From NCBI GenBank assembly GCA_009740415.1, contig WOYE01000008.1, positions 62,001 through 126,000 on the forward strand: a DNA stretch of 64,000 nucleotides. Reading direction: 5' to 3'. This document shows, in pieces, positions 26,987-35,075 of this stretch. Position 1 is the stretch's first letter. The number at the start of each line of letters is the position of its first letter. The DNA is from Planococcaceae bacterium Storch 2/2-2. GTDB taxonomy: Bacteria; Bacillota; Bacilli; Bacillales_A; Planococcaceae. The translations under genes and the position numbers were made by a program. The notes below the pieces were generated by a model, which worked only from the letters and a program-made list of their open reading frames with translations, was not told the DNA's origin and ran no database searches.

Positions 26987-27436
26987 TTGAACATTCGAAA
27001 CAGTGCACGCGCCATCATCATTCAAGAAGGTCACATTTTAACGATACCGACTGCTCTTCCTTACGGCACATGTCATTTTTTACCTGGAGGTGGACAAGAT
27101 CACGGTGAAACATTAGAGGAAGCCGTCGTTCGTGAATGCGAAGAAGAACTCGGGTTACACGTACGCGCCGAGCGTCTCGTTTACATTCGCGAATATATCG
27201 CGTCGACCCATCCGTACGCGAAAGACGACGCACCGCTCCACCAAATTGATCACATTTTTTATTGTGTCGTTCACGGCAAAAGTAATCGAAAGCGCCAACT
27301 CGACGAAGGACAGTGTGGCATCCGTTGGCTTCCCATTGATCAGTTGCGTGACGTACTCTTTTTCCCGGAGGCGATCATCGACGATCTTCAGTCAAATGCT
27401 TTGCCGACTTTTCGATATGTAGGTAACGCGCTTTAA
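26987..27436 (+). CDS. Nudix hydrolase
   Basis: 149-residue Nudix-fold hydrolase that cleaves nucleoside diphosphate-X compounds. The Nudix box fits GX5EX7REUXEEXGU at residues 35-57 (G35, E41, R49, E50, E53, E54, G56). TTG at 26987 follows AAAGGATGAAG. It is divergent from the MFS exporter and single-gene, ended by a strong terminator. The substrate cannot be predicted. Housecleaning or ADP-ribose-like substrates are possible. Confidence 0.9.
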   Translation: MNIRNSARAIIIQEGHILTIPTALPYGTCHFLPGGGQDHGETLEEAVVRECEEELGLHVRAERLVYIREYIASTHPYAKDDAPLHQIDHIFYCVVHGKSNRKRQLDEGQCGIRWLPIDQLRDVLFFPEAIIDDLQSNALPTFRYVGNAL

Positions 27437-27453
27437 TTGTAGAAGCGCAAATC

Positions 27454-27489
27454 AAAACGCCCGAAGGCGATTGCCTTCGGGCGTTTTTT
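27454..27489 (+). terminator. Rho-independent terminator, symmetrical
   Basis: AAAACGCCCGAAGGC and GCCTTCGGGCGTTTT pair around GATT. It can serve both the Nudix gene and the convergent sigma-54 activator gene. Confidence 0.92.
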
Positions 27490-27502
27490 GTATGCTTCTC
27501 GT

Positions 27503-28849
27503 TCAAGAAGAGGAAGTGAAGCCGTACTTTTTTAAATAACGGGCGGCGCGCGATTGGCTAATGCCTAAATGGGCCGCGACACCGCGCGTCGTCTTTTTCA
27601 AAACGTACGCCTCTTCGATGAGCTTCCGTTCGAACTGTTCGACGCGTTCGTCAAAGTGAGCGGACGGTTCACTCCACTCTTCCACTTGTTCCACGATCGG
27701 TGCTGGTAAATCAGCGACTTCGATTTGGTCGTCACTCGTAATGACGAGACGTTCGATGACATTTTCTAATTGGCGAATGTTTCCCGGCCAGTCGTAATGG
27801 AGCAAATGTTCAATACATGCTTCGCTGATCGATTTGTTCATCCCTAATTTTTCGTTCGCTTCATTGAGAAAAGAATAGATGAGAGGAACGATGTCTTTTT
27901 TCCGTTCTCGTAAACTCGGTAACGTAATGTCTACGACGTTTAAGCGATAATACAAATCTTCCCGAAACGTTCCTTCTTTCACCATATCACCGAGCGAACG
28001 ATTCGTCGCTGCAATGATGCGGACATCGACCGTTCGTTCTTCCAACGAACCGATCGGATGGAACGTTTTCTCTTGTAGTACTTGCAGTAACTTCGCTTGC
28101 GTCGATAACGATAACTCTCCTACTTCATCTAAAAACAACGTCCCGCCATCTGCACGATCAAATAATCCTTCTTTCCCCTGTTCGTGCGCCCCTGTAAAAG
28201 CGCCCTTCACGTAACCGAACAGCTCGGATTCGACGAGGTGTTCAGGCAATGAAGCGCAGTTGATGCTGACGAACGGTTCATTCGTCCGGTCGCTCATCGT
28301 ATGAATGTATCGTGCGAGTACACTTTTTCCAGTGCCTGACTCACCGAGTAATAAAACAGTCGTCGCGAGCGGCGCTACTTTTCGGCAAAAGCCGAGTACG
28401 TTGCGCATCGCTTCACTATGGACGATGAGCGGTGGCGTTTCTTCATCGTCCCTTTCTTCTTCCTGTGGCGCTTCTATGACACGTTTCCACCGATCCAATT
28501 GGGTCGACGTAATTAAAATGTACTCCAACTCTCCTGTTTCATCTTCGATCGGAAAAGCGCGCGTCAACAACTCGGTTCCAATCGCCGTCTGTTGACGGAG
28601 TGATACTTCTTTTTTCTCTTCTAAGACGAGCGGAATGATCGACGGCTTCCATAATCCTCGTTGAAACAGTTCATTGCTCTGCTCCCCGATCACTTCATGT
28701 TTTGGCAATCCGTAATGGCGCTCGGATGCCCGGTTGACGAAGACAATTTTCATCTCGCGGTCGACGATATAAATTTCGTCCGATGAATAATCGAGCAACT
28801 CAATTAAAAAATTGAGTGTCAACATCGTTTCAGGTACCGATTGAGTCAT
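27503..28849 (-). CDS. Sigma-54-dependent activator with PAS sensor (bEBP)
   Basis: 448-residue enhancer-binding protein. A PAS sensory domain (about 14-120) contains DEIYIVDREMKIVFVNRASE. The AAA+ domain follows with Walker A GESGTGKS at 169-176, the sigma-54 contact loop GAFTGA at 216-221, Walker B GGTLFLDEVGE at 235-245 and ATNR at 281-284. A C-terminal HTH lies at about 420-445 (TRGVAAHLGISQSRAARYL). There is no receiver domain, so the PAS probably senses a ligand. It is divergent from the Rieske gene cluster, whose promoter has a perfect -24/-12 signature, and is the obvious activator of it. Confidence 0.93.
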   Translation of the reverse strand: MTQSVPETMLTLNFLIELLDYSSDEIYIVDREMKIVFVNRASERHYGLPKHEVIGEQSNELFQRGLWKPSIIPLVLEEKKEVSLRQQTAIGTELLTRAFPIEDETGELEYILITSTQLDRWKRVIEAPQEEERDDEETPPLIVHSEAMRNVLGFCRKVAPLATTVLLLGESGTGKSVLARYIHTMSDRTNEPFVSINCASLPEHLVESELFGYVKGAFTGAHEQGKEGLFDRADGGTLFLDEVGELSLSTQAKLLQVLQEKTFHPIGSLEERTVDVRIIAATNRSLGDMVKEGTFREDLYYRLNVVDITLPSLRERKKDIVPLIYSFLNEANEKLGMNKSISEACIEHLLHYDWPGNIRQLENVIERLVITSDDQIEVADLPAPIVEQVEEWSEPSAHFDERVEQFERKLIEEAYVLKKTTRGVAAHLGISQSRAARYLKKYGFTSSS

Positions 28850-28873
28850 ATTTGGTTCACTCCTTCTCTTTTC

Positions 28874-28889
28874 GAGTCATTTTTGACTC
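28874..28889. promoter_or_regulatory. Candidate enhancer site (inverted repeat) for the sigma-54 activator
   Basis: GAGTCA-TTTT-TGACTC is a perfect inverted repeat about 65 bp upstream of the -24 element, a usual distance for an upstream activating sequence. It also lies about 25 bp before the activator start, allowing autoregulation. Confidence 0.6.
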
Positions 28890-28953
28890 AATGTTTTAGA
28901 CAATGTCCTCCTCTTTTACTCGCAAAAGCGCATGAACTCGTCATTTTTGAAAG

Positions 28954-28970
28954 TTGGCACGCTACTTGCA
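28954..28970 (+). promoter_or_regulatory. Sigma-54 (-24/-12) promoter of the Rieske oxygenase cluster
   Basis: TTGGCACGCTACTTGCA contains TGGCAC at 28955-28960 and TTGCA at 28966-28970 with the required five-base gap. It reads into the ferredoxin reductase gene 58 bp downstream and faces the sigma-54 activator. Confidence 0.92.
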
Positions 28971-29027
28971 TATTAAAAGAGTACGTGCGGCAATGATGCA
29001 CTACCGATTAATGAGGAGGAGATTACA

Positions 29028-30023
29028 TTGAACGAAACACGATATTACGACACGACGATTATCGGTGGAGGTCCTGCCGGTTTATTCACCGCCTTTTATG
29101 CGGGAATGCGTCAAATGTCCGTTAAAATTATTGAAAGTTTGCCTGTTCTCGGCGGGCAACTCGCAACACTTTATCCTGAAAAATACATTTACGACGTCGC
29201 TGGCTTTCCTAAAGTGAAAGCACAAGAACTCGTCGATCGACTGATTGAACAGATGGAACAGTTTCCGGTTACTACGTGTTTGAATGAAACCGCTTCCACT
29301 GTAGAGAAAATGGAAGATGGGTCTTTCAAAATTACGACGAATGCCGATGTCCACTATACGAAATCGATCATCATTACAGCGGGCAACGGTGCCTTTCAAC
29401 CACGACTCGCTGGTGTTCCAAACGAAAAGCAGTACGATGGTAAAAATGTACACTATTTCGTCAACGACATGCAACGTTTCAAAGACGAAGAAGTCGTCGT
29501 ACTCGGCGGTGGCGACTCTGCTGTCGATTGGGCATTAATGCTCGAGCCGATTGCTAAAAGTGTATCGCTCGTTCACCGTCGTGACAAGTTTCGCGCCCAT
29601 GAACATAGCGTCGCTCAATTGCACGAATCAAACGTCGAGATCGTAACGCCGTATCGTGTCAGCACGTTTGAAGGGGAACCTTACGTCGAGCGAATTACGA
29701 TTACTCATAGCAAAGATCAAGAAGACATTCGGACGATTGAAACCGACCACGTTCTCGTCAATTACGGGTTCGTCTCTTCACTCGGTCCGTTGAAAGAATG
29801 GTCACTCGACATCGACAAAAACTCGATCGTCGTCAACGAACAAATGGAAACATCGATCCCTGGCATTTTCGCTGTTGGAGACGTTTGTACGTACCCTGGA
29901 AAAGTGAAGCTCATCGCGACAGGATTCGGTGAAGCGCCGATTGCGGTGAGCCACGCGAAAGTACGTGTAGATCCTGACGCGAAAGTTCAACCGTTGCATA
30001 GTACGTCCATTATGGGCGAGTAG
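29028..30023 (+). CDS. Thioredoxin-reductase-like ferredoxin--NADP(+) reductase
   Basis: 331-residue FAD enzyme of the YumC/TrxR-like FNR group that passes electrons from NADPH to ferredoxin. The FAD motif GGGPAG is at 13-18, the NADPH motif GGGDSA at 160-165, [10 protein letters not shown] at 183-192 and the second FAD motif [11 protein letters not shown] near the C-terminus. The CxxC redox pair of thioredoxin reductases is absent, as expected for an FNR. The TTG start follows GAGGAGGAG. It is first in the sigma-54 operon with a ferredoxin and a Rieske oxygenase and probably serves as their electron entry point. Confidence 0.93.
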   Translation: MNETRYYDTTIIGGGPAGLFTAFYAGMRQMSVKIIESLPVLGGQLATLYPEKYIYDVAGFPKVKAQELVDRLIEQMEQFPVTTCLNETASTVEKMEDGSFKITTNADVHYTKSIIITAGNGAFQPRLAGVPNEKQYDGKNVHYFVNDMQRFKDEEVVVLGGGDSAVDWALMLEPIAKSVSLVHRRDKFRAHEHSVAQLHESNVEIVTPYRVSTFEGEPYVERITITHSKDQEDIRTIETDHVLVNYGFVSSLGPLKEWSLDIDKNSIVVNEQMETSIPGIFAVGDVCTYPGKVKLIATGFGEAPIAVSHAKVRVDPDAKVQPLHSTSIMGE

Positions 30024-30033
30024 AGGTGATTTC

Positions 30034-30267
30034 ATGACAACATTTACAAAAATTAATCGTGAAACGTGCATCGCATGCGGTTCATGCAACCTGAATGCAC
30101 CCGATTTGTTCGATTACACAGACGACGGTTATGCGTTCGCTCTGTTAGACGATAACGAAGGCGTTACACCGATTCCAGATGACTTGCTCGATGATTTAGA
30201 AGATGCGCTCGACGGCTGCCCGTCCAGTTCAATTCTCGTTAGTGATACACCGTTTTCACTGGACTAA
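30034..30267 (+). CDS. Single [4Fe-4S] ferredoxin
   Basis: 77-residue acidic Bacillus-type ferredoxin with one cluster site: C12-x2-C15-x2-C18 and C62-P. It lies 10 bp after the reductase and 32 bp before the Rieske oxygenase and is best read as the electron shuttle between them. Typical Rieske demethylase systems use a fused FMN/[2Fe-2S] reductase instead, so a stand-alone 4Fe ferredoxin is unusual in this setting. Confidence 0.93.
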   Translation: MTTFTKINRETCIACGSCNLNAPDLFDYTDDGYAFALLDDNEGVTPIPDDLLDDLEDALDGCPSSSILVSDTPFSLD

Positions 30268-30299
30268 ATAATCCAACGACCGAATAGGAGGAGATTACT

Positions 30300-31376
30300 T
30301 TGGCTTATAACAAAGTGATTCATACAACTGAACAAACATTTACACGGACGATGCCTTACAAAATGTTTACTGACCCTCGCGTTTTGGAAGAAGAAATGGA
30401 ACATATTTTCCGTAAATCGTGGCACCTCGTCGGCCATGCGAACCAAGTGAAAGAAAAAGGACAATTTTTCACAGCGGACGTCGCTGGAGAGCCGCTTCTC
30501 ATTTCACGCGGTGCAGATGGCGAATTGCGCGCATTTTACAACGTCTGTCCGCACCGCGCGACGAAGCTCGAAAAACAAGCGGCTGGGAAAAAGAAAATTT
30601 TCACGTGCATGTACCACGGTTGGACGTTTAAAACGGACGGTTCGCTCAACCGAGCGCCGAACTTCCCGAAAGATGACCCTTGTTTATCGGATGCGTGCTT
30701 ACGTACCGTTCGTCTCGAAGAATTGAATTCGCTCTTATTCGTTAACTTAGATCCGAACGCTCGCACGGTCCGCGAAACGTACGGTGATTTAGCTGACCGT
30801 TTGGAAGCGTTCGACTTTTTACCTGAATTGCAGTTTACGCATCGCAAAACACGTCATTTAAAAGCGAATTGGAAAGCGTTCGTCGACAACTATTTAGAAT
30901 GTGACCATTGCCACGTCGCTCACCCGAGCTTCATTAAAACGTTAGATATGGACGAGTACCAAATTTTCACTTGCGAAAATTATTCGTATCAAACGTCGAT
31001 CGTCAAACCGGATCAAAACAATTTAAAAGATGCTGAATCCGCAGGTGGCGACTTCTTCTGGCTCTTCCCGAATCTCATGTTGACGATTTACCCAGGGCCT
31101 GGAAATATCGCATCCATCGAGCTCGTCCCGATCGATCACGAAAATACGACGATCGTTTACACGTATTACTTCCGTGAAGATTCTCTCGATAAATTGTCGC
31201 AAGAAGAACGAGACTTAATGACGTTCGCTGAACAAGTGCGGCAAGAAGATATCGAACTCGTCGAGCTCGAGCAAATCGGATTCGGTTCCCAAGCATTTGA
31301 ATACGGACGATACTCTCCTTCTGAAGGAGCGATCGTGCAGTTCCACCAGCTCGTTTTAGAAGCACTTGGTAAATAA
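30300..31376 (+). CDS. Rieske oxygenase alpha subunit, CntA-like (probable carnitine or betaine monooxygenase)
   Basis: 358-residue Rieske non-heme iron oxygenase. The Rieske [2Fe-2S] ligands are C83, H85, C103 and H106. The mononuclear iron ligands are H203, H208 and probably D317. The residue bridging the two centres is E200, where most ring hydroxylases have Asp. Glu here is a hallmark of carnitine monooxygenase CntA, which splits carnitine into trimethylamine and malic semialdehyde. The TTG start follows TAGGAGGAG. The neighbouring FNR, ferredoxin, D-malate-type dehydrogenase and BCCT carrier support a quaternary amine substrate. Glycine betaine or stachydrine demethylation remains possible. 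Confidence 0.85.
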   Translation: MAYNKVIHTTEQTFTRTMPYKMFTDPRVLEEEMEHIFRKSWHLVGHANQVKEKGQFFTADVAGEPLLISRGADGELRAFYNVCPHRATKLEKQAAGKKKIFTCMYHGWTFKTDGSLNRAPNFPKDDPCLSDACLRTVRLEELNSLLFVNLDPNARTVRETYGDLADRLEAFDFLPELQFTHRKTRHLKANWKAFVDNYLECDHCHVAHPSFIKTLDMDEYQIFTCENYSYQTSIVKPDQNNLKDAESAGGDFFWLFPNLMLTIYPGPGNIASIELVPIDHENTTIVYTYYFREDSLDKLSQEERDLMTFAEQVRQEDIELVELEQIGFGSQAFEYGRYSPSEGAIVQFHQLVLEALGK

Positions 31377-31401
31377 CTTTCCAACACGACACCTTTCACG
31401 G

Positions 31402-31443
31402 GCGATGTTTTCTGCTTGCGGAATCAGGAAACATCGCTTTTTC
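31402..31443 (+). terminator. Rho-independent terminator after the Rieske gene
   Basis: GCGATGTTTTC pairs with GGAAACATCGC, followed by TTTTT. It separates the sigma-54 unit from the following dehydrogenase gene. Confidence 0.85.
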
Positions 31444-31496
31444 TCTCTCGTTGTACTACACTAATACTGTTTGTATAGATTGGGACGCGTAATAAT

Positions 31497-31510
31497 TGTA
31501 AGCGCTTTCT
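31497..31510. promoter_or_regulatory. cre-like site upstream of the D-malate/tartrate dehydrogenase gene
   Basis: TGTAAGCGCTTTCT matches the cre consensus at 13 of 14 positions and ends 21 bp before the start codon, a position suited to catabolite repression. Confidence 0.7.
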
Positions 31511-31531
31511 CATCAAAAAAGGAGTGGTTTT

Positions 31532-32614
31532 ATGAAAAATTACGCAATCGCACTCATTCCCGGCGACGGAATTGGTCAGGAAGTGGTCGTCGAAGGTCGA
31601 CGTGTCCTCGACACACTTGCCACGCTCGATGGAACATTCCAATTCGAGTGGACCGAATTCCCATGGGGGTGCGAGTACTACACACGTCACGGACGTATGA
31701 TGGCAGAAGATGGACTCGAACAACTCGAATCGTTCGATGCGATTTATTTAGGAGCGGTCGGCTATCCCGGCGTTCCCGATCACGTTTCCCTTCGTGAATT
31801 GTTAATCGTCATCCGACAGTCGTTCGATCAATATGTCAACTTACGACCTGTGCGCTTATTAAAAGGAGCACCGACTGTGTTGAATCACCGCGACGCTGAA
31901 CAGATTCAAATGACGTTCGTTCGCGAAAATAGCGAAGGTGAATATGCAGGTTCAGGCGCACATTTGTATCCGGGACAACCTGAAGAAGTCGTACTGCAAC
32001 ATTCCGTCTTTTCACGAAAAGGGACAGAGCGGATCATTCGGTACGCCTTCGAGTTGGCACGACGTGAAAACAAATCGTTAACGAGCATTAGTAAAGCGAA
32101 TGCGTTGAACTATTCAATGGTCTTTTGGGACGAAACGTTCGACCGCATTAAAGAAGAGTATCCAGACGTACCGACTGCTTCTTATTTAGTCGATGCCGCT
32201 GCGATGCTCATGGTAACGAATCCCGAACGGTTTGAAATCGTCGTGACGACGAATTTGTTCGGTGATATTTTAACGGACTTAGGAGCTGCGATTAGTGGCG
32301 GGATCGGATTTGCAACGGGAGCGAACATTAACCCTGAGCGAACGAAACCGTCGATGTTTGAACCGGTTCACGGTTCGGCACCCGATATCGCTCATCAAGG
32401 AGTAGCGAATCCGTTCGCAGCGATTTGGTCGGCTGCTCAAATGATCGAACATCTCGGTTATCCACACTATGCCGAGCTCATCGTGCAAGCGATTGAGAAA
32501 ACTGTCGTGGAAAAGGACGTTTTGACACCAGATCTTGGTGGAACGGCTACGACCGAACAAGTCGGAGCACGTGTCGCACAACACGTCCAACAGTTGTACA
32601 AAACACGCTCATAG
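31532..32614 (+). CDS. dmlA: Tartrate/D-malate dehydrogenase (TTUC/DmlA family)
   Basis: 360-residue NAD-dependent beta-hydroxyacid oxidative decarboxylase. GDGIG is at 11-15, the substrate loop RENSEGEYAG at 131-140, K188, D221 and D245 form the catalytic and metal site, and HGSAPDIAHQG is near the C-terminus. The SEGEYAG loop separates it from LeuB and Icd and points to D-malate or tartrate. D-malate is the expected product of malic semialdehyde oxidation in carnitine breakdown, so this enzyme would give pyruvate and CO2. It has its own cre-like site and an AAAGGAG ribosome site. Confidence 0.9.
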   Translation: MKNYAIALIPGDGIGQEVVVEGRRVLDTLATLDGTFQFEWTEFPWGCEYYTRHGRMMAEDGLEQLESFDAIYLGAVGYPGVPDHVSLRELLIVIRQSFDQYVNLRPVRLLKGAPTVLNHRDAEQIQMTFVRENSEGEYAGSGAHLYPGQPEEVVLQHSVFSRKGTERIIRYAFELARRENKSLTSISKANALNYSMVFWDETFDRIKEEYPDVPTASYLVDAAAMLMVTNPERFEIVVTTNLFGDILTDLGAAISGGIGFATGANINPERTKPSMFEPVHGSAPDIAHQGVANPFAAIWSAAQMIEHLGYPHYAELIVQAIEKTVVEKDVLTPDLGGTATTEQVGARVAQHVQQLYKTRS

Positions 32615-32700
32615 CGCTTTCTTAAGGAGGAACGTGCTGGAGTCGTGATCCAGCCCCTCCCTTCTTCTGAAAGAGCTACGTGTTGGAAAGGAGATTGTTT

Positions 32701-34227
32701 ATGCGACTAGAAACAATAGATAAACATATTTTGTCGATTGCCTTAGCGATTATCGCTCTGTTAATCGGTTCGATTTTATTAACGAAAGATGCAGGTACTT
32801 CATTTCTTGCCAAGGTGTTAGAAATTATTACTTCCAATTTCGGATCCGTTTATTTATGGGCCTGTCTCATTATTTTCTTCTTATTGCTTTACTTAGCTTT
32901 CAGTAAGTACGGAAAAATTCGTCTCGGAACAGAGGCGCCTCAATTTTCTACATTTAGCTGGCTCGCACTCATTTTCACAGCCGGAATTGGTTCAGGAATT
33001 ATGTACTGGGGGATTATCGAGTGGGCATACTACTTCTCAGATCCTCCGTTCGGAATGGAGCCAGGAAGCGTCGAAGCGGCAAGTTTCGCACCGACGTACG
33101 GCATGTTCCACTGGGGTTTTTCTGCGTGGGCGATTTACTGTCTTCCTTCGATTCCGATTTCTTACGCGGTGTACATACGAAACAATAAGTCGTTCCGCTT
33201 AAGTAACGCCTGTCGCGGTGTCATCGGAGACCGCGCAGACGGATGGCTCGGTAAACTGATCGACGTCGCATTTATGTTCGGATTGATTGGTGGTATCGGT
33301 ACATCACTTGCACTCGGAACACCGCTTCTTGCAGAAGGTATTCATTACTTATTCGGCGTCGAAAAAACAGTGACTTTAAACTTGCTCATCATTTTAGCAC
33401 TCACTGTATTTTTCAGTATTGCTCTTTACTTTGGATTACAAAAAGGATTGCGTTTATTAAGCGATTGGAACTTATATTTGTATTTCGGATTAGCCGTATT
33501 CGTCTTTTTATTCGGTCCGACGATGTTCATCGTTTCGATGTTTTCAGAAAGCGTCGGCGTTCTTTTAACGAACTTCTTCCGGATGAGCTTATATACCGAC
33601 CCGGTCGGTCAATCTGGATTTAGCGAAGCGTGGACGTTGTTTTACTGGGGTTGGTGGTTCTCATATGCACCATTTACCGGAATGTTCGCCGCACGTATTT
33701 CACGCGGACGCACATTGAAAGGACTCATTCTCGGACAATTGCTCGGTGGAACGCTCGGCTGTTGGGTCGCGTTCACGATTTTCGGAAACACCGGATTGTA
33801 TGCGGAAGTGAACAACCTCGTTCCAGTGCTCGACATTTTACAAAACGAAGGAGCACCCGCTGCGATCATCGCAATTTTAACGTCACTTCCAATTGGAACG
33901 ATCGTTATGGTCATTTACTTAGGTGTTATGGCAATTTTCCTCGCAACGACAGTAAACTCAGCAGCATTTACACTTGCTGACGTAGCGAGCGTTAACTTAG
34001 AACGTGGTGAAGAGCCTGTTCGTTGGTACCGTGTCTTTTGGGGACTCGTTCTCTCAGGTATCGCGATCATCCTCATGTACGGTGAAGGACTCGAAGCATT
34101 ACAAACGCTCTCGATCATTACCGGATTCCCTCTCGTCTTCGTCATGTTCCTCATGATCGTCTCTTTCTTCCGCTGGTTGAAAGAAGACGAACGAAATGGC
34201 GTTCACGATCATCTATGGAAAAAATAA
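32701..34227 (+). CDS. BCCT-family transporter (carnitine/betaine type)
   Basis: 508-residue, 12-helix betaine-choline-carnitine carrier. The substrate/ion segment TAGIGSGIMYWGIIEWAYYF is near residues 93-112. IEWAYY resembles CaiT-type carriers more than BetP, whose equivalent is a SEP or TEP motif. The second aromatic box FYWGWWFSYAPF at 314-325 also has Tyr where BetP has Trp, again CaiT-like. ATG at 32701 follows AAAGGAG. It lies 86 bp after the dehydrogenase with no terminator, so the two are probably co-transcribed. Likely role: import of the Rieske enzyme's substrate. Confidence 0.9.
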   Translation: MRLETIDKHILSIALAIIALLIGSILLTKDAGTSFLAKVLEIITSNFGSVYLWACLIIFFLLLYLAFSKYGKIRLGTEAPQFSTFSWLALIFTAGIGSGIMYWGIIEWAYYFSDPPFGMEPGSVEAASFAPTYGMFHWGFSAWAIYCLPSIPISYAVYIRNNKSFRLSNACRGVIGDRADGWLGKLIDVAFMFGLIGGIGTSLALGTPLLAEGIHYLFGVEKTVTLNLLIILALTVFFSIALYFGLQKGLRLLSDWNLYLYFGLAVFVFLFGPTMFIVSMFSESVGVLLTNFFRMSLYTDPVGQSGFSEAWTLFYWGWWFSYAPFTGMFAARISRGRTLKGLILGQLLGGTLGCWVAFTIFGNTGLYAEVNNLVPVLDILQNEGAPAAIIAILTSLPIGTIVMVIYLGVMAIFLATTVNSAAFTLADVASVNLERGEEPVRWYRVFWGLVLSGIAIILMYGEGLEALQTLSIITGFPLVFVMFLMIVSFFRWLKEDERNGVHDHLWKK

Positions 34228-34242
34228 AATAATGTACGTTAT

Positions 34243-34281
34243 GAAAGCGTATGGAGTAAAAATGCTCCGTACGCTTTTTTT
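34243..34281 (+). terminator. Rho-independent terminator after the BCCT gene
   Basis: AAAGCGTATGGAG and CTCCGTACGCTTT pair (one G-T mismatch), followed by a T run. Confidence 0.88.
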
Positions 34282-34310
34282 CACTTGCTTCATGCAATCT
34301 TTACCTCTTT

Positions 34311-34350
34311 TTTACAACAATCGGTTGAAAAGTTCACAACTCCGTTAACT
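34311..34350 (+). promoter_or_regulatory. Candidate PhoP box array upstream of DUF47-pit
   Basis: TTTACA (34311), TTCACA (34333) and TTAACT (34345) recur at multiples of about 11 bp, the pattern bound by phosphorylated PhoP. A possible -10 TATAAC lies downstream near 34375. Confidence 0.5.
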
Positions 34351-34441
34351 TTTTCGCTAAGATTGTTCTTTTTATAACGAATGAACGTTTATTTTTTGTT
34401 ATGATAGGAAGGATAAGATTTTATTAACTGGAGGGTCCTAC

Positions 34442-35065
34442 ATGTTTACGCAACGAAAAAAACAAGATCCATTTTTTACAGCTTTATTGGAAATTTCAAA
34501 AAACGTTCAGAGCGGAGCACACTATACATACGATTACAAAGTCGAATCAGTCTCTGACTTGAAAGAACTAAGCGTTCAAATGAAAAAATTTGAAACGGGT
34601 GGCGACACGCTCGTTCACGAACTCATTGCGATGTTGAACAAATCGTTTATGACACCGATCGAACGAGAAGACATTTTAGAAATTGCGATTAAAATGGATG
34701 ACATTTTAGACGGTTTAGAACAGTTCACCGCTTACTTAGACATGTTCGCTCTAACATCAGCGGATGAATACGTTGAAACATTTTTAGACAACATTCGAAA
34801 AAGTACCGACGAAATTGTAAAAGCGATGGAACTTTTATCGAACAAAAAACTTCCGAGCATGCGTGAACATGCCGTCCAAGTGAAAGAGTACGAACGGATT
34901 TGTGACGAAGTGTTACGTACGTCGATTAAACAATTGTTTTTACGGGAAACTGACCCGATCCTCATTATTAAATTTAAAGATTTGTACGAGCAACTCGAAG
35001 ACATCGCTGACAGTTGTCAAGGTGTTGCGAATACGATCGAAACGATCATTATGAGAAACGCGTAG
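34442..35065 (+). CDS. DUF47/PhoU-like protein (Pit accessory)
   Basis: 207-residue all-helical cytoplasmic protein of the DUF47 family, distantly PhoU-like, with conserved metal-binding acidic patterns (EREDILEIAIKMDDILD and LYEQLEDIADSCQGVANTIE). The gene sits 10 bp before pit, the standard arrangement, and it probably regulates phosphate uptake by Pit. The start follows GGAGGGTCCTAC. Confidence 0.9.
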   Translation: MFTQRKKQDPFFTALLEISKNVQSGAHYTYDYKVESVSDLKELSVQMKKFETGGDTLVHELIAMLNKSFMTPIEREDILEIAIKMDDILDGLEQFTAYLDMFALTSADEYVETFLDNIRKSTDEIVKAMELLSNKKLPSMREHAVQVKEYERICDEVLRTSIKQLFLRETDPILIIKFKDLYEQLEDIADSCQGVANTIETIIMRNA

Positions 35066-35075
35066 GAGGATCCCG

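Noticed and set aside
30300-31376. Annotation as an aromatic ring-hydroxylating dioxygenase
   Set aside because: No beta subunit is present, the bridging residue is Glu, and the neighbours (BCCT carrier, D-malate-type dehydrogenase) point to a quaternary amine.
31532-32614. Annotation as LeuB or isocitrate dehydrogenase
   Set aside because: The SEGEYAG substrate loop and lack of leu or citrate neighbours favour the tartrate/D-malate group.
32634-32648. Four-codon leader peptide before the BCCT gene
   Set aside because: The GTG is only three bases from AAGGAGG and the frame is too short to judge. Kept only as part of the hairpin observation.
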